Shown here piece after piece: positions 25,575-34,337 of a stretch of 64,000 nucleotides of DNA. The notes below the pieces were generated by a model. The model searched no databases. It was given only the letters and a program-made list of their open reading frames with translations, and was not told the origin of the DNA. The stretch is from NCBI GenBank assembly GCA_964514395.1, contig CAZEQK010000004.1:62001-126000 (forward strand). Direction: 5' to 3'. The first letter of the stretch is position 1. Each line of letters starts with the position of its first letter. The position numbers and the translations under genes were made by a program. Source of the DNA: CAZEQK01 sp964514395. GTDB lineage: Bacteria; Bacillota; Bacilli; Tepidibacillales; Tepidibacillaceae.

Positions 25575-26074
25575 ATCATTTTTCCCTCTAATCTTTTTTT
25601 AGTCACATAATCAGTTTCATAATAGCTTAGTTCTTCTCGCAAAATTTCGAAGTTTTTTGAAATTGAAATGATTAACTCCCTTATAGACGGGTGCGGTTCA
25701 AAGGAAAATTTTATAGCATCCTTTCCAGTATATGAATTTCTCCCATCTTCTTCATAAACTTCGTGATCTGGGTAAAAGAATTTATTAACGCAGAGATGAA
25801 CCGTCTCATAAAGCACCTGCTCCGCAAAATCCTTATTAAATTGATTACTTCTATTTACAACTCCTAATTTTTTTAAAGTGTTTTCGCAGTTTACTAACAA
25901 ATGACGTATATCGGTAAGAAAAAATTTTGTTTTTTGTTGTTTGACTTCATCGCTACTCTCTGCTAATAATTGGGGAAGTGAATAGTGATTAAGAAAACCT
26001 TCTAATGGAGTTTGGATTTCTTTTATGTGACTCGTTGATAATTGAATGAGCTCTTTAATTTGATTATCAGGCAT
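25571..26074 (-). CDS. ypuI: YpuI-like protein (DUF3907), function unknown
   Basis: A 167-residue soluble, mainly helical protein. 'CENTLKKLGVVNR', 'AEQVLYETVHLCVNKFFYPDHEVYEEDGRNSYTGKDAIKF' and the end 'FEILREELSYYETDYVTKKR' match my recollection of the Bacillus YpuI family. No enzymatic motif is visible and no function is known to me. Strong ribosome site (AAAGGAGGT). Monocistronic, convergent with the TPM-like gene. Confidence 0.6.
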   Translation of the reverse strand: MPDNQIKELIQLSTSHIKEIQTPLEGFLNHYSLPQLLAESSDEVKQQKTKFFLTDIRHLLVNCENTLKKLGVVNRSNQFNKDFAEQVLYETVHLCVNKFFYPDHEVYEEDGRNSYTGKDAIKFSFEPHPSIRELIISISKNFEILREELSYYETDYVTKKRLEGKMI

Positions 26075-26264
26075 AAAATACCTCCTTTAATACTATAATG
26101 GTGATTATATAGTATAATCTTTTCATTGACACTATTAGTTTTTTATATTGTAGCAAAATTATTAATGAAATACCATTTAATTAATGTCAATATTAAATTA
26201 TATTTGTTAGAATGATTACATAATAGGAACTACAAATTTTTATGATTGAAGGGAGCATATACTT

Positions 26265-27836
26265 TTGCTGTCATTAAATAATTATATATGGTCTGTTGCA
26301 AATAAATTAGTTAAAAATTATGGTTATTCTGCCCTAAATTTAGATGACGCTTCTAAGGAGGCATCAAGTATTAGCTTAATTAAAAATTTGAATGGCAAAT
26401 ATTTTGCTATTCGTTTAGTACCTATACAACAATATGTATGGCCAAACCATTTAATAAATGACTTAAGTAACCTACAAAAAATTGATTATAAAGTAGCTAA
26501 CAAGCCTGGGTTTTTTAATCGTAAAATGAATTTTTTTAATTTATATATATTTCAAAGTACTCCATCTAAGGAGATTGAAAATATCATTTTTCAAAGTCCT
26601 AGGTTATCGAACAAAAAAATTGATTTTTTGGTTGGATTTATTGATTTAGAAGCAGAGAAAATTAATTTTCCAGAAGATTTTTATCGAATTTTTGCTATAA
26701 AAGATGAGCCTTTTGAATATTTTTTGAAAAATCCTATGGAGGAAGATTTCCTTGACGTGGCTCAAGAGATAGAGTTTATTGAAGCGGAAAGAACGAGACA
26801 AATGAAAGCCATATATCTATTTGGAAAACCAATAATTACGTATTCCTTAATCATCATAAACGCTATTATTTTCTTATTAATGACGCTTAATGGTGGAAGT
26901 ACTAGTATAAAGACTTTATTGGAATTTGGAGCAATTGAACCCTATTTAATTACTCAGGGACAATATTGGAGACTACTAACACCTATCTTTCTGCATATTG
27001 GTTTTATTCATTTTGCTCTAAATAATCTTGCCATCTATTATATAGGTAGATTAACGGAAAAAATCTATGGTTCATCAAGGTTTCTAGTCATTTATTTACT
27101 TGCAGGTATTATCGGTAATATAAGTAGCTTTCTATTTTTACCTACAGTAATTGGTGCAGGAGCATCGGGAGCTATTTTTGGTTTACTAGGTGCTTTATTA
27201 TATTTTGGCTATGTCCATCCCACACTCTTTATTAGAACCATAGGTAAAGACATCGTGTTTATCATAGGAATAAATGTATTATTTGGTCTGTCTGTACCAA
27301 GTGTAAATATGTATGCCCACATGGGTGGATTAATAGGCGGATTTCTTGCTTCGGCAATTGTCTATTTACCAAAACAGAAAGAAAAAAAGCCGTTTATAAG
27401 AATAATAGCGATATTATTAATAGTGGTTATTAGTGCAAGTACCTGGTGGGGAATAAACGGACGAGAGGTAAAAGGAAGTCCGGATATTTACTTGGTTGGT
27501 CAATCTGCAAAGGTTAATAATCACATTGAGGAAGCAAATAACATCTTTGCACATTTAGTAAAATATTATCCAATGGAGCCTCTATTTCACTATCAATATG
27601 CAGAAACATTGTTTATAAAAGGGCTAATAAAAAATGCTGAAGAGCAGTATCAAATCGCCCTGAAAATAGAGCCTAAATTTACAGATGCCCATTACAAGTT
27701 AGCTTTAATCTATTATTTCAATATGGAGTATCAGAAGGCTAAAAACGAACTTCATATTGCCTTACAACTTTCTCCTGATTTTAAAAAGGCAGAAGAACTG
27801 TTAAAAGAAATTAATAATGCTAATACTAATAATTAA
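26265..27836 (+). CDS. gluP: Rhomboid intramembrane serine protease with C-terminal TPR repeats (GluP type)
   Basis: A 523-residue membrane protein. The N-terminal 180 residues are a cytosolic domain as in B. subtilis GluP/YqgP. The rhomboid core (about 190-375) has seven helices with catalytic S301 in G-A-G-A-S301-G and H352 in 'NMYAHMGGLIGG'; 'YWRLLTPIFLHIGFIHFALNNLAIYYIGR' supplies the HxxxN segment. Two to three TPR repeats follow (about 405-515). The B. subtilis protein cleaves the magnesium transporter MgtE together with FtsH, affecting Mg/Mn homeostasis. The start is a TTG nine bases after AAGGGAG. Single gene; the following intergenic space holds a dispersed repeat. Confidence 0.93.
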   Translation: MLSLNNYIWSVANKLVKNYGYSALNLDDASKEASSISLIKNLNGKYFAIRLVPIQQYVWPNHLINDLSNLQKIDYKVANKPGFFNRKMNFFNLYIFQSTPSKEIENIIFQSPRLSNKKIDFLVGFIDLEAEKINFPEDFYRIFAIKDEPFEYFLKNPMEEDFLDVAQEIEFIEAERTRQMKAIYLFGKPIITYSLIIINAIIFLLMTLNGGSTSIKTLLEFGAIEPYLITQGQYWRLLTPIFLHIGFIHFALNNLAIYYIGRLTEKIYGSSRFLVIYLLAGIIGNISSFLFLPTVIGAGASGAIFGLLGALLYFGYVHPTLFIRTIGKDIVFIIGINVLFGLSVPSVNMYAHMGGLIGGFLASAIVYLPKQKEKKPFIRIIAILLIVVISASTWWGINGREVKGSPDIYLVGQSAKVNNHIEEANNIFAHLVKYYPMEPLFHYQYAETLFIKGLIKNAEEQYQIALKIEPKFTDAHYKLALIYYFNMEYQKAKNELHIALQLSPDFKKAEELLKEINNANTNN

Positions 27837-27846
27837 ACTATTTTAG

Positions 27847-27930
27847 ACGAAAGCAAACCACCGCTAAACTTCAAAATTAAGTTCAACTAACATTTAGATA
27901 GTTTATCTGAATGAAGTTTAGCTACATATA
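27847..27930 (+). repeat. Dispersed structured repeat, family 1, copy A (short)
   Basis: Shares with copies at 48838-48955 and 56757-56872 the ordered blocks 'AGCAAACC..CCGCTAA', 'TTAAGTTCAACTAACATT' and 'TGAATGAAGTTT'. This copy lacks about 20-30 bases of the central hairpin found in the others. A 10-bp perfect stem encloses the element (27863-27872 with 27913-27922) and an inner hairpin CATTTAGATA/TATCTGAATG (one G-T) is formed. It sits between gluP and glsA. Confidence 0.7.
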
Positions 27931-27946
27931 GATAGGAATGATGAAA

Positions 27947-28861
27947 ATGAAGGATCTATTAACGGAATTAATTAGAAAAAATAGAATATGGACAAATAGA
28001 GGAAAAGTAGCGAGTTATATTCCTGAATTAGCAAATGCAGATCCTACCATACTAGGAATTAGTATTGTTAGTTTAGATAAAGAAATATATAGCGCTGGTG
28101 ATTATCACTATAGATTTACACTTCAAAGTATAACGAAGGTTATCACATTAATGATTGCTTTAATGGAAAAGGGTGCAGATAAGGTATTTCAATACGTTGG
28201 AATGGAGCCAACAGGAGACCCATTTAATTCGATTGTAAGATTAGAAACAATAAAGCCATCTAAGCCACTTAATCCTATGATTAATGCTGGAGCAATCGTC
28301 ACTTCTTCACTTATAACAGGTTCTGTTGAAGAAAGAGTTAATAAAATCATTTCTCTTATTAGGAAAATGGCAGGTAATGAAGACATACATTATAATCAAA
28401 AAATCTATCAATCCGAAAATGAAACAGGGGATTTGAACAGGTCATTAGCTTTTTTTATGAGAAATTATGACGTTATACAGGGAAATGTTGAAGAACATTT
28501 GGAAGTATATTTTAAGCAAAGTTCCATAGAAGTGACTACAATTGATGTAGCTAAAATTGCAGCAGTATTGGCAAACGATGGTAAAGATATTTTTACAGAA
28601 GAACAATTAATACCTAGAAATATTGTGCGAATAGCAAAAACATTTATGGTGACATGTGGGATGTATAATGCTTCGGGAGAATTTGCTATTAATGTTGGTA
28701 TTCCTGCAAAAAGTGGGGTAGGTGGTGGCATACTAGCAGTTGTTCCTAATCAATATGGAATCGGAGTGGTGGGTCCTTCTTTAGATGATAAGGGGAATAG
28801 TATTGGTGGTATAAAAGTATTAAATCAATTATCGAAAGAATTAAAACTAAGTATTTTTTAA
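27947..28861 (+). CDS. glsA: Glutaminase
   Basis: A 304-residue serine-dependent enzyme of the beta-lactamase-like fold hydrolysing glutamine to glutamate and ammonia. The SxxK nucleophile motif is S61-I-T-K64 in 'RFTLQSITKV', followed by 'PFNSIVRLE', 'PLNPMINAGAI', 'NRSLAFFMRNY' and 'PAKSGVGGGILAVVPNQYGIGVVGPSLD'. All match the GlsA/YbgJ family. Three in-frame ATGs lie at 27938, 27941 and 27947; only the last has useful spacing (nine bases) to AGGA, giving MKDLL at the N-terminus. Convergent with the DUF3307 gene; no terminator is obvious between them. Confidence 0.95.
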   Translation: MKDLLTELIRKNRIWTNRGKVASYIPELANADPTILGISIVSLDKEIYSAGDYHYRFTLQSITKVITLMIALMEKGADKVFQYVGMEPTGDPFNSIVRLETIKPSKPLNPMINAGAIVTSSLITGSVEERVNKIISLIRKMAGNEDIHYNQKIYQSENETGDLNRSLAFFMRNYDVIQGNVEEHLEVYFKQSSIEVTTIDVAKIAAVLANDGKDIFTEEQLIPRNIVRIAKTFMVTCGMYNASGEFAINVGIPAKSGVGGGILAVVPNQYGIGVVGPSLDDKGNSIGGIKVLNQLSKELKLSIF

Positions 28862-28886
28862 GAATATCGAAATAGATTGAAACGTA

Positions 28887-29591
28887 TTATTTACTTTGAA
28901 TATAGATGATAAAAAGGAAACCAAGACTTGACATTAAAACATCTAAGATGAACTTAGTCATGAAGTATTTTATTGACATCCATAGGTGCCATTTTTTTGC
29001 ATAAAGGATATATTCGGCTAAGCCGATTGATAAGATAAATAGGGTAATGAAAGCAGAATAGATGTAGGCAAAATATAGAATGAAGAATGATAATATTCTT
29101 GTAATATTTCCTATACTTCTTTCATTTCCTACAAAAAAACTTTTATTATTACTTGAAAAATATATATTCAGTATGTATTGAACAAATATAGTAGAAAAGG
29201 ATGAGATAAACACAAACGATATTAAAAATGTGACTTCATTCTTACTAAAAGGTAATATGGTATTTATTGGTGTTACTAGCTGTGAAATGATAAAGATGAT
29301 AAAAATGTGTACGGTTTGATCTACTAAAAAATAAAAAAAAGCAAAACTTGCGTTTTTGATATAAAGCTTTGATTTAAAATAATCGATGATAAAATGTAAT
29401 AAACCATTAATACCTGCCATTAAAACAAGATCTATTCCAAAGGGTATAGAGAAAATTATTGTGCTTAATGTAACAATAATGGTATGGAAGATGATCCATA
29501 AATCATCATTATTTTTTTTTTCAGCAATTTTATCGGTCTGAAAAGTAAAATCGCCTAGTAAATGTCCTAATAATAAATAATAGAAGGTCAT
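28887..29591 (-). CDS. DUF3307 integral membrane protein
   Basis: A 234-residue membrane protein with about seven helices. The N-terminus 'MTFYYLLLGHLLGDFTFQTDKIAEKK' and 'GINGLLHFIIDYFKSKL' with 'FFYFLVDQTVHIFIIF' are the signature segments of DUF3307. Conserved Asp and His residues in those helices suggest a catalytic or metal role, but none is known to me. The ATG at 29591 is eight bases from GAGG; the one at 29597 is too close. It lies downstream of the riboswitch-controlled gene, separated by a hairpin terminator. Confidence 0.8.
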   Translation of the reverse strand: MTFYYLLLGHLLGDFTFQTDKIAEKKNNDDLWIIFHTIIVTLSTIIFSIPFGIDLVLMAGINGLLHFIIDYFKSKLYIKNASFAFFYFLVDQTVHIFIIFIISQLVTPINTILPFSKNEVTFLISFVFISSFSTIFVQYILNIYFSSNNKSFFVGNERSIGNITRILSFFILYFAYIYSAFITLFILSIGLAEYILYAKKWHLWMSIKYFMTKFILDVLMSSLGFLFIIYIQSK

Positions 29592-29672
29592 GATCATTAC
29601 CTCATCATCTTATAAGCTCTCTAATAAAGCCTGTATTTTAACTTTAAACGGGAGTTACATCGAATTTAATAA

Positions 29673-29699
29673 ATAAGCCCTCTTTTGTAGAGGGCTTAT
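29673..29699 (-). terminator. Terminator of the riboswitch-controlled gene
   Basis: 10-bp perfect stem (29673-29682 with 29690-29699), 7-base loop. On the minus strand it is followed by a TTTATTAAATT tail. Confidence 0.7.
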
Positions 29700-29712
29700 C
29701 ATTTTTTTATCA

Positions 29713-30111
29713 CTACCAACGGAATGCATATCGTGAAAAATGACTAGCTAAAATTAGTTGTTTTTTAATATGAACATGAATGTTCTTACCTAAAGCTCTA
29801 TCATATAGTAGACCATCATATTCATGAACCCAAATGTGAACTTTTTTGTTAAAAACAGGGGTCGATGGTGTGAATTCTATGTAGCCTTTACCATTTTCTG
29901 CGTATATTTGAACATCGAAGGTTGCTGGTAGTAATTCTTGATCCAAGAAATTTTTCTTAAATTGGATATTTACAAAACCTACATGAAAGTTTCCTCCAGC
30001 TGATGTTACTGTAAATGTATCCTTATAGACAACTGGTGCTTCTGCAGCAAAAACTGGTAAACTAGTTAAGATAAGTGCAACAATCATTAATAATAATACT
30101 CTTTTCTTCAT
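29713..30111 (-). CDS. Small exported protein controlled by a c-di-GMP riboswitch
   Basis: A 132-residue secreted protein of unknown function. A cleavable signal peptide ends '...LPVFAAEA'. The mature 110 residues look all-beta: 'FTVTSAGGNFHVGFVNIQFKKNFL', 'ATFDVQIYAENGKGYIEFTPSTPVFNKKVHIWVHEYDG' and the end 'ASHFSRYAFRW'. The pattern 'V.I.F.K....V.I.......IEFTPS...F.K.VHI' is reminiscent of ZU5-like beta domains; that is a guess. No LPXTG, SLH or lipobox. ATG 30111 has GGAGGTGA upstream; an earlier ATG at 30132 precedes that site. Expression is expected to respond to c-di-GMP through the leader. Confidence 0.75.
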   Translation of the reverse strand: MKKRVLLLMIVALILTSLPVFAAEAPVVYKDTFTVTSAGGNFHVGFVNIQFKKNFLDQELLPATFDVQIYAENGKGYIEFTPSTPVFNKKVHIWVHEYDGLLYDRALGKNIHVHIKKQLILASHFSRYAFRW

Positions 30112-30144
30112 TTTCTCACCTCCAATCTTCATATTTTAAAATAT

Positions 30145-30181
30145 TTAAAAATAAAATAGACACCATTTTAAAATAGGTGCC
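30145..30181 (-). terminator. Riboswitch expression-platform terminator
   Basis: Between the GEMM-I aptamer and the exported-protein gene, minus strand: GGCACC/GGTGTC arms (30159-30181, with an internal TTTT/AAAA helix) followed by TATTTTATTTTT. Its position directly after the aptamer suggests control of transcription termination. Confidence 0.7.
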
Positions 30182-30221
30182 ATTAGAAATAAATCACGTT
30201 GTCAAAATTATCGTATTCATA

Positions 30222-30310
30222 TCTTATCGGCAACCCGGCTATCATAGGCATCACACCCTTAGACCCAATGGCTTTGCGTCCTTATTTTTCAATAAAGTTT
30301 GCTATTATCG
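30222..30310 (-). promoter_or_regulatory. c-di-GMP-I (GEMM-I) riboswitch aptamer
   Basis: Read on the minus strand, the conserved GEMM-I core is complete: GCAAAC, a GAAA tetraloop hairpin (TTAT-TGAAAA-ATAA), GGACGCAAAGCC, GGGTCTAAG, a variable stem, then TAGCCGGGTTGCCG. The tetraloop-receptor pair and the GACGCAAAGCC signature around the ligand guanine make the assignment strong. The target is the small exported-protein gene about 110 bases downstream. Whether ligand turns it on or off cannot be read by eye. Confidence 0.93.
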
Positions 30311-30495
30311 AATGAATATTTAATTGTATAAGTTTAACATAATATTATATATATACTAATAATTTATATATAGTATAATTGAAATGTACTATTAAATTAA
30401 GTAAATCATAGATTCATATTTATGTCAATTATTAAATGTTATTTATTTGGTGAAAAGGAGATTTTTAACATAGATTTACTTGATGAGGTGATATC

Positions 30496-33400
30496 ATGCA
30501 CTGTTATAATTGTGGATATTTGCTTCCAAACGATGATATTCATGATTGTCCTTTATGCGGAATGAAATTTCCTATAAATTGTCATTATTGTCATTCTCCC
30601 AATCCATTATTAGCTAAATTTTGTATTGGCTGTGGGACGAAGCTAAAAAATATGGACACAAATAATTCAATACAAAATTTCGATATACTTACAGAAAACA
30701 GGAAAAATGTAGCGGTGATGTTTGCGGATGTATCTGGCTTTACAGCGCTTTCTGAAAGGATGGATCCTGAAGAACTTCGTGAGCTGATTAATGATGCCTT
30801 CAATTATATTACTAAGCCTGTCTATGAATTAGAAGGAACAATAGATAAATATATTGGTGATTGTATTATGATCCTATTTGGTGCAAAGCATTCACATAGT
30901 GATGATCCAAGAAGAGCGGTTGTCTGTGGGATGGAAATGATTAAATTAATAAAAGAATTTACAGAAGAAAGATTATCCGATAAAGAAGTATCCTTAGATT
31001 TATCCATTGGAATTAATTATGGTTTAGTGGTAACTGGTAGTGTAGGTAATTTTTTTGATAAAGATTATACGGTAATGGGGGATATTGTTAATACTGCCCA
31101 AAGACTTCAAACCGCTGCAGATAAGGGCACGATATTGACTTCAGAATCTATTTATATTGAAACAAAGGATGTCATAGAGTTTTCAAAGCATAAAGAAATT
31201 GTAGTGAAAAACAAAGAGAAATATTTAAAAGCATACTCACCAATTCACTTACATATTGCCACTGAAGTAGATCATATGGCTCTTATTGAAAGGGATAAAG
31301 AGTTAAATCTGTTAAATAATTTATTAAATAATCCAGCATTGCCAAGATGTGTTGAAGTTATTGGGGAAGCAGGCATAGGTAAAACGAGTTTAATTAAACA
31401 GTTTCTTTCTAATACAACAGATCATATAAAAAATATTTGGTTGACCTGTAATTCTATTTTTCAGAATAGAGTGCATTATGTTTTAGCAAATATTTTATTA
31501 AAAATAATGAATCTAGAATCTAGTGATAGCAACCGGATAAAATTAAACAGATTAAAATCATATATAGATTTTATTTTAAAGGACTATGCTTATAGTGAAG
31601 AGGAGATTACAAAAAATTATCAATTTATGAGTCTTGTCATGGGATTGGATAGAGAAACAGAGTTTCAACATATTTTACATTCGATGAATTATGATGATTT
31701 GCAAAGAGAAATATTAAATCAATTAACTATTTTCTTTTTAAATACCTTAAAGAAGAACACCTTTGTATTTATTATTGATGATATTCAATGGTCAGACAAA
31801 GCTTCATTAAATATATTGAAACAGTTAGTTAGAGCGATACCAAAGCATGATTCTATGTTTATATTTGCATCAAGGTATTATCTAGAGGAATTACCTCTTC
31901 AATATGATAATGAAAATCTTATTAAATTAGAGAATCTAAGTAAAAGTGGCATCTATAATTTATCATCAAGATTATTACGTTGTAATAGTATTGATGAAGA
32001 TTTGTATGATGTTATAAATAAATATACGAGTGGGAACCCTCTGTTTATCAAAGAATTTATTACCACCTTAAAAAGAAAAGAAAAATATTTTATAAAGGAC
32101 GATATTGCATATATTGATGAAAATAAAATTATCTCTCTTCCTAATACGATTGAGAGCCTTATTCTTGCTAATATAGCTGATCTAGATGAAACATCAAAGC
32201 ATATTTTACAGGTAGCTTCTGTAATAGGTAAGGAATTCAATGTTGTATGGATTAGTAATTTATTAGGAATAAACATTGATCATTCATTAAATCAGCTAAT
32301 AAAGCAGGATTTAATAAAATTCAAGAAAATAACCTCTTTGTTAGGTGAGGTTGAAAAAAACTATGTATTTAATCAGGATACGTTAAGAGAAGTGATTTAT
32401 GATAGCTTACTAAATAAAACGAAGCAAGAGCTGCACAATCGAATTGGTAAATTTATTGAAGAGACATACGTGAATGATCTGGAAAATTATTATGAAGTAT
32501 TAAGTACCCACTTTAAGTTAGCTGGTCTAGATAAAAAGGCTAGAAATTATTATTATAAGACAGCGATTAAACATAAAAATGATTTTAATTATAAAGCAGC
32601 GATAGAATTTTATAATAGCTTTTTTGAAATGAGTAAATATGGAGCAGTAAATAGTACCAATCATAAGGTTATCAATGCATTAATTGAAATTGGCCAAATA
32701 TACACCATCATGACAGATTACCATCAAGCCTTAAAACATTTAGAGGAAGCTTTGACTATGACAACTCTGACAGATGATATCTATACAATAAAAATAATGA
32801 TAGCAAGTATTTATCGAGAAACAGGAAACTTTGTTGAGGCTTTAACCTTACTTAATGACATAGAGAAGAAGATAAGAAAGAATACAGATATTTATGGCAA
32901 GCTATTACAGCTTAAATGTAGCATTTTGGGGATTATGGGGAATAATGAAGCTCTCGATATTGCAGAGAAATCAGAAGAAATTCTTCTAAAGGTTAAGGAT
33001 TTTGAGAATCTATCTGAAACAATGAGTCAGGCTGGGTTAATCCATTTCTTTAATGGGGATATAAACAATGCGCTATACTATTTAAATAAAGCTCATCAAT
33101 ATGCTGAGAAAACAAATAACATTAGAGCGCTAGATAAAATTTCTGGAAATCTAGGTATTGTCTATCATGCTATCGGTATGGTTTCAAAAGCTTTAAAGTA
33201 TCTTAATATGTCATTAGAGTTATCAAAAAAGCTTTCTAATTTAAGATCATATGTTGAAAATAGTATTAATCTAGGTATTGTATATATGGATAAAGGAATA
33301 TTTAATAAGGCAGAGTCACTATTTGCAGAAGCATTATATATTTCTCGTGATGTATCCTCTGTTTTAAATGAATGTATATCTTTAGCGAATTTAGGAGACT

Positions 33401-33990
33401 TATCGTATGAGATAGGAGATTATGATAACGCTACTGATTATTATAATAAATCTTTGACCATCGCTAAGAAACAAGGCTTACCTATTGAAGAAGGTATTAA
33501 TTACTTAGGGTTAGCAAAGATTAATTTAGAATACGAAAACTATTCTTTTGTAGAAACTTTATTAGAGCAATCATATAAAATTTTCAAAGAAACAAATGAG
33601 GTATCCTATATAAGTGATTATTACATGACAAAGAGTCTTTGTGCATTTAAAAAGGGAAATCATGACCTAGCGCTGGAACATGGTAATAAGGCAATGGGTA
33701 AGGCAAAAGAAGCTAATAATGATATGAAAAAATTAAAATCAATGCAGCAAATAGGAGATATTTACAATAAAATAGGAGATTTTGAAAAAGCAATTGAATA
33801 TTATGATAAAGCTATTAATTTAGCAGAATTGTTAGAATCAGATTATGAAAAGGGAAAGGGATATTACAAGAAATATACGGTATTATTTAACTTTAATCAA
33901 AATAAAGCAAATGAAGAATTACTTAAATCAAAAAGAGCAATTGAAAAACTAGATAAATCAAGGTGGACACAAATTATAAATAATAAATAA
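30496..33990 (+). CDS. Zinc-ribbon / class III nucleotide cyclase / AAA ATPase / TPR protein
   Basis: A 1164-residue cytosolic protein. The first 46 residues form two zinc ribbons (C3xxC6...C18xxC21 and C29xxC32...C43xxC46). A class III cyclase domain (about 70-230) has metal Asp D78 in 'FADVSGFT' and D122 in 'DKYIGD', adenine-selecting K118 and D196, and transition-state N199 and R203 in 'GDIVNTAQRL', so it should be an active adenylate cyclase. An AAA/STAND-type ATPase follows (Walker A 'GEAGIGKTSL' at 290; Walker B 'FIIDDIQWSD' near 428) and then, from about 690, ten or more TPR repeats. Cyclase-ATPase-TPR fusions are common in proteobacteria and cyanobacteria but unusual in Bacillales. 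Start supported by GAGGTGAT. Confidence 0.92.
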   Translation: MHCYNCGYLLPNDDIHDCPLCGMKFPINCHYCHSPNPLLAKFCIGCGTKLKNMDTNNSIQNFDILTENRKNVAVMFADVSGFTALSERMDPEELRELINDAFNYITKPVYELEGTIDKYIGDCIMILFGAKHSHSDDPRRAVVCGMEMIKLIKEFTEERLSDKEVSLDLSIGINYGLVVTGSVGNFFDKDYTVMGDIVNTAQRLQTAADKGTILTSESIYIETKDVIEFSKHKEIVVKNKEKYLKAYSPIHLHIATEVDHMALIERDKELNLLNNLLNNPALPRCVEVIGEAGIGKTSLIKQFLSNTTDHIKNIWLTCNSIFQNRVHYVLANILLKIMNLESSDSNRIKLNRLKSYIDFILKDYAYSEEEITKNYQFMSLVMGLDRETEFQHILHSMNYDDLQREILNQLTIFFLNTLKKNTFVFIIDDIQWSDKASLNILKQLVRAIPKHDSMFIFASRYYLEELPLQYDNENLIKLENLSKSGIYNLSSRLLRCNSIDEDLYDVINKYTSGNPLFIKEFITTLKRKEKYFIKDDIAYIDENKIISLPNTIESLILANIADLDETSKHILQVASVIGKEFNVVWISNLLGINIDHSLNQLIKQDLIKFKKITSLLGEVEKNYVFNQDTLREVIYDSLLNKTKQELHNRIGKFIEETYVNDLENYYEVLSTHFKLAGLDKKARNYYYKTAIKHKNDFNYKAAIEFYNSFFEMSKYGAVNSTNHKVINALIEIGQIYTIMTDYHQALKHLEEALTMTTLTDDIYTIKIMIASIYRETGNFVEALTLLNDIEKKIRKNTDIYGKLLQLKCSILGIMGNNEALDIAEKSEEILLKVKDFENLSETMSQAGLIHFFNGDINNALYYLNKAHQYAEKTNNIRALDKISGNLGIVYHAIGMVSKALKYLNMSLELSKKLSNLRSYVENSINLGIVYMDKGIFNKAESLFAEALYISRDVSSVLNECISLANLGDLSYEIGDYDNATDYYNKSLTIAKKQGLPIEEGINYLGLAKINLEYENYSFVETLLEQSYKIFKETNEVSYISDYYMTKSLCAFKKGNHDLALEHGNKAMGKAKEANNDMKKLKSMQQIGDIYNKIGDFEKAIEYYDKAINLAELLESDYEKGKGYYKKYTVLFNFNQNKANEELLKSKRAIEKLDKSRWTQIINNK

Positions 33991-33992
33991 TA

Positions 33993-34021
33993 TTGCTAAA
34001 AGAAAGAAATTATAGTTAAAT
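33993..34021 (+). promoter_or_regulatory. Possible promoter of the cobalamin operon
   Basis: TTGCTA (33993-33998), 17-base spacer, TTAAAT (34016-34021), just upstream of the riboswitch. Moderate match only. Confidence 0.4.
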
Positions 34022-34034
34022 AAAATGAGAATTA

Positions 34035-34235
34035 AAACTGAATACTAACTTTAAAAGTGCCCAATAGGGATAATAGGGAAATTGGTGAAAATCCAATACA
34101 GCCCCCGCTACTGTATTCGCTGATAAAATCGTAGAAACCACTAAGGTTAAACTTAGGAAGGTACGAGAGTAAGTTGAAGCGTAAGTCAGGAAACCTGCTT
34201 GTAAAGTGAACCAATTTATATACTTCGGAGGGAAG
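34035..34235 (+). promoter_or_regulatory. Cobalamin riboswitch 1
   Basis: The core matches the adenosylcobalamin riboswitch: GGGAAATTGGTGAAAATCC, then ACAGCCCCCGCTACTGTA, and a B12 box AAGTCAGGAAACCTGCTT at 34183-34200. An intrinsic terminator follows at 34288-34325. It should switch off the cob genes when cobalamin is abundant. Confidence 0.95.
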
Positions 34236-34287
34236 GATAAGGTAACAACTATTATTTGTAATTCTACTAATGTTTAGTTGTATTCTT

Positions 34288-34325
34288 AAAACCTTAACTT
34301 TTCATAGAGTTAAGGTTTTTAATTT
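34288..34325 (+). terminator. Terminator of cobalamin riboswitch 1
   Basis: 12-bp perfect stem (34288-34299 with 34308-34319), T run, immediately before the cobO ribosome site. Confidence 0.85.
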
Positions 34326-34337
34326 AGGAGGGTTTAG

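Noticed and set aside
34032..34214. Minus-strand 60-codon frame
   Set aside because: Coincides with cobalamin riboswitch 1; conserved bases explain the open frame.
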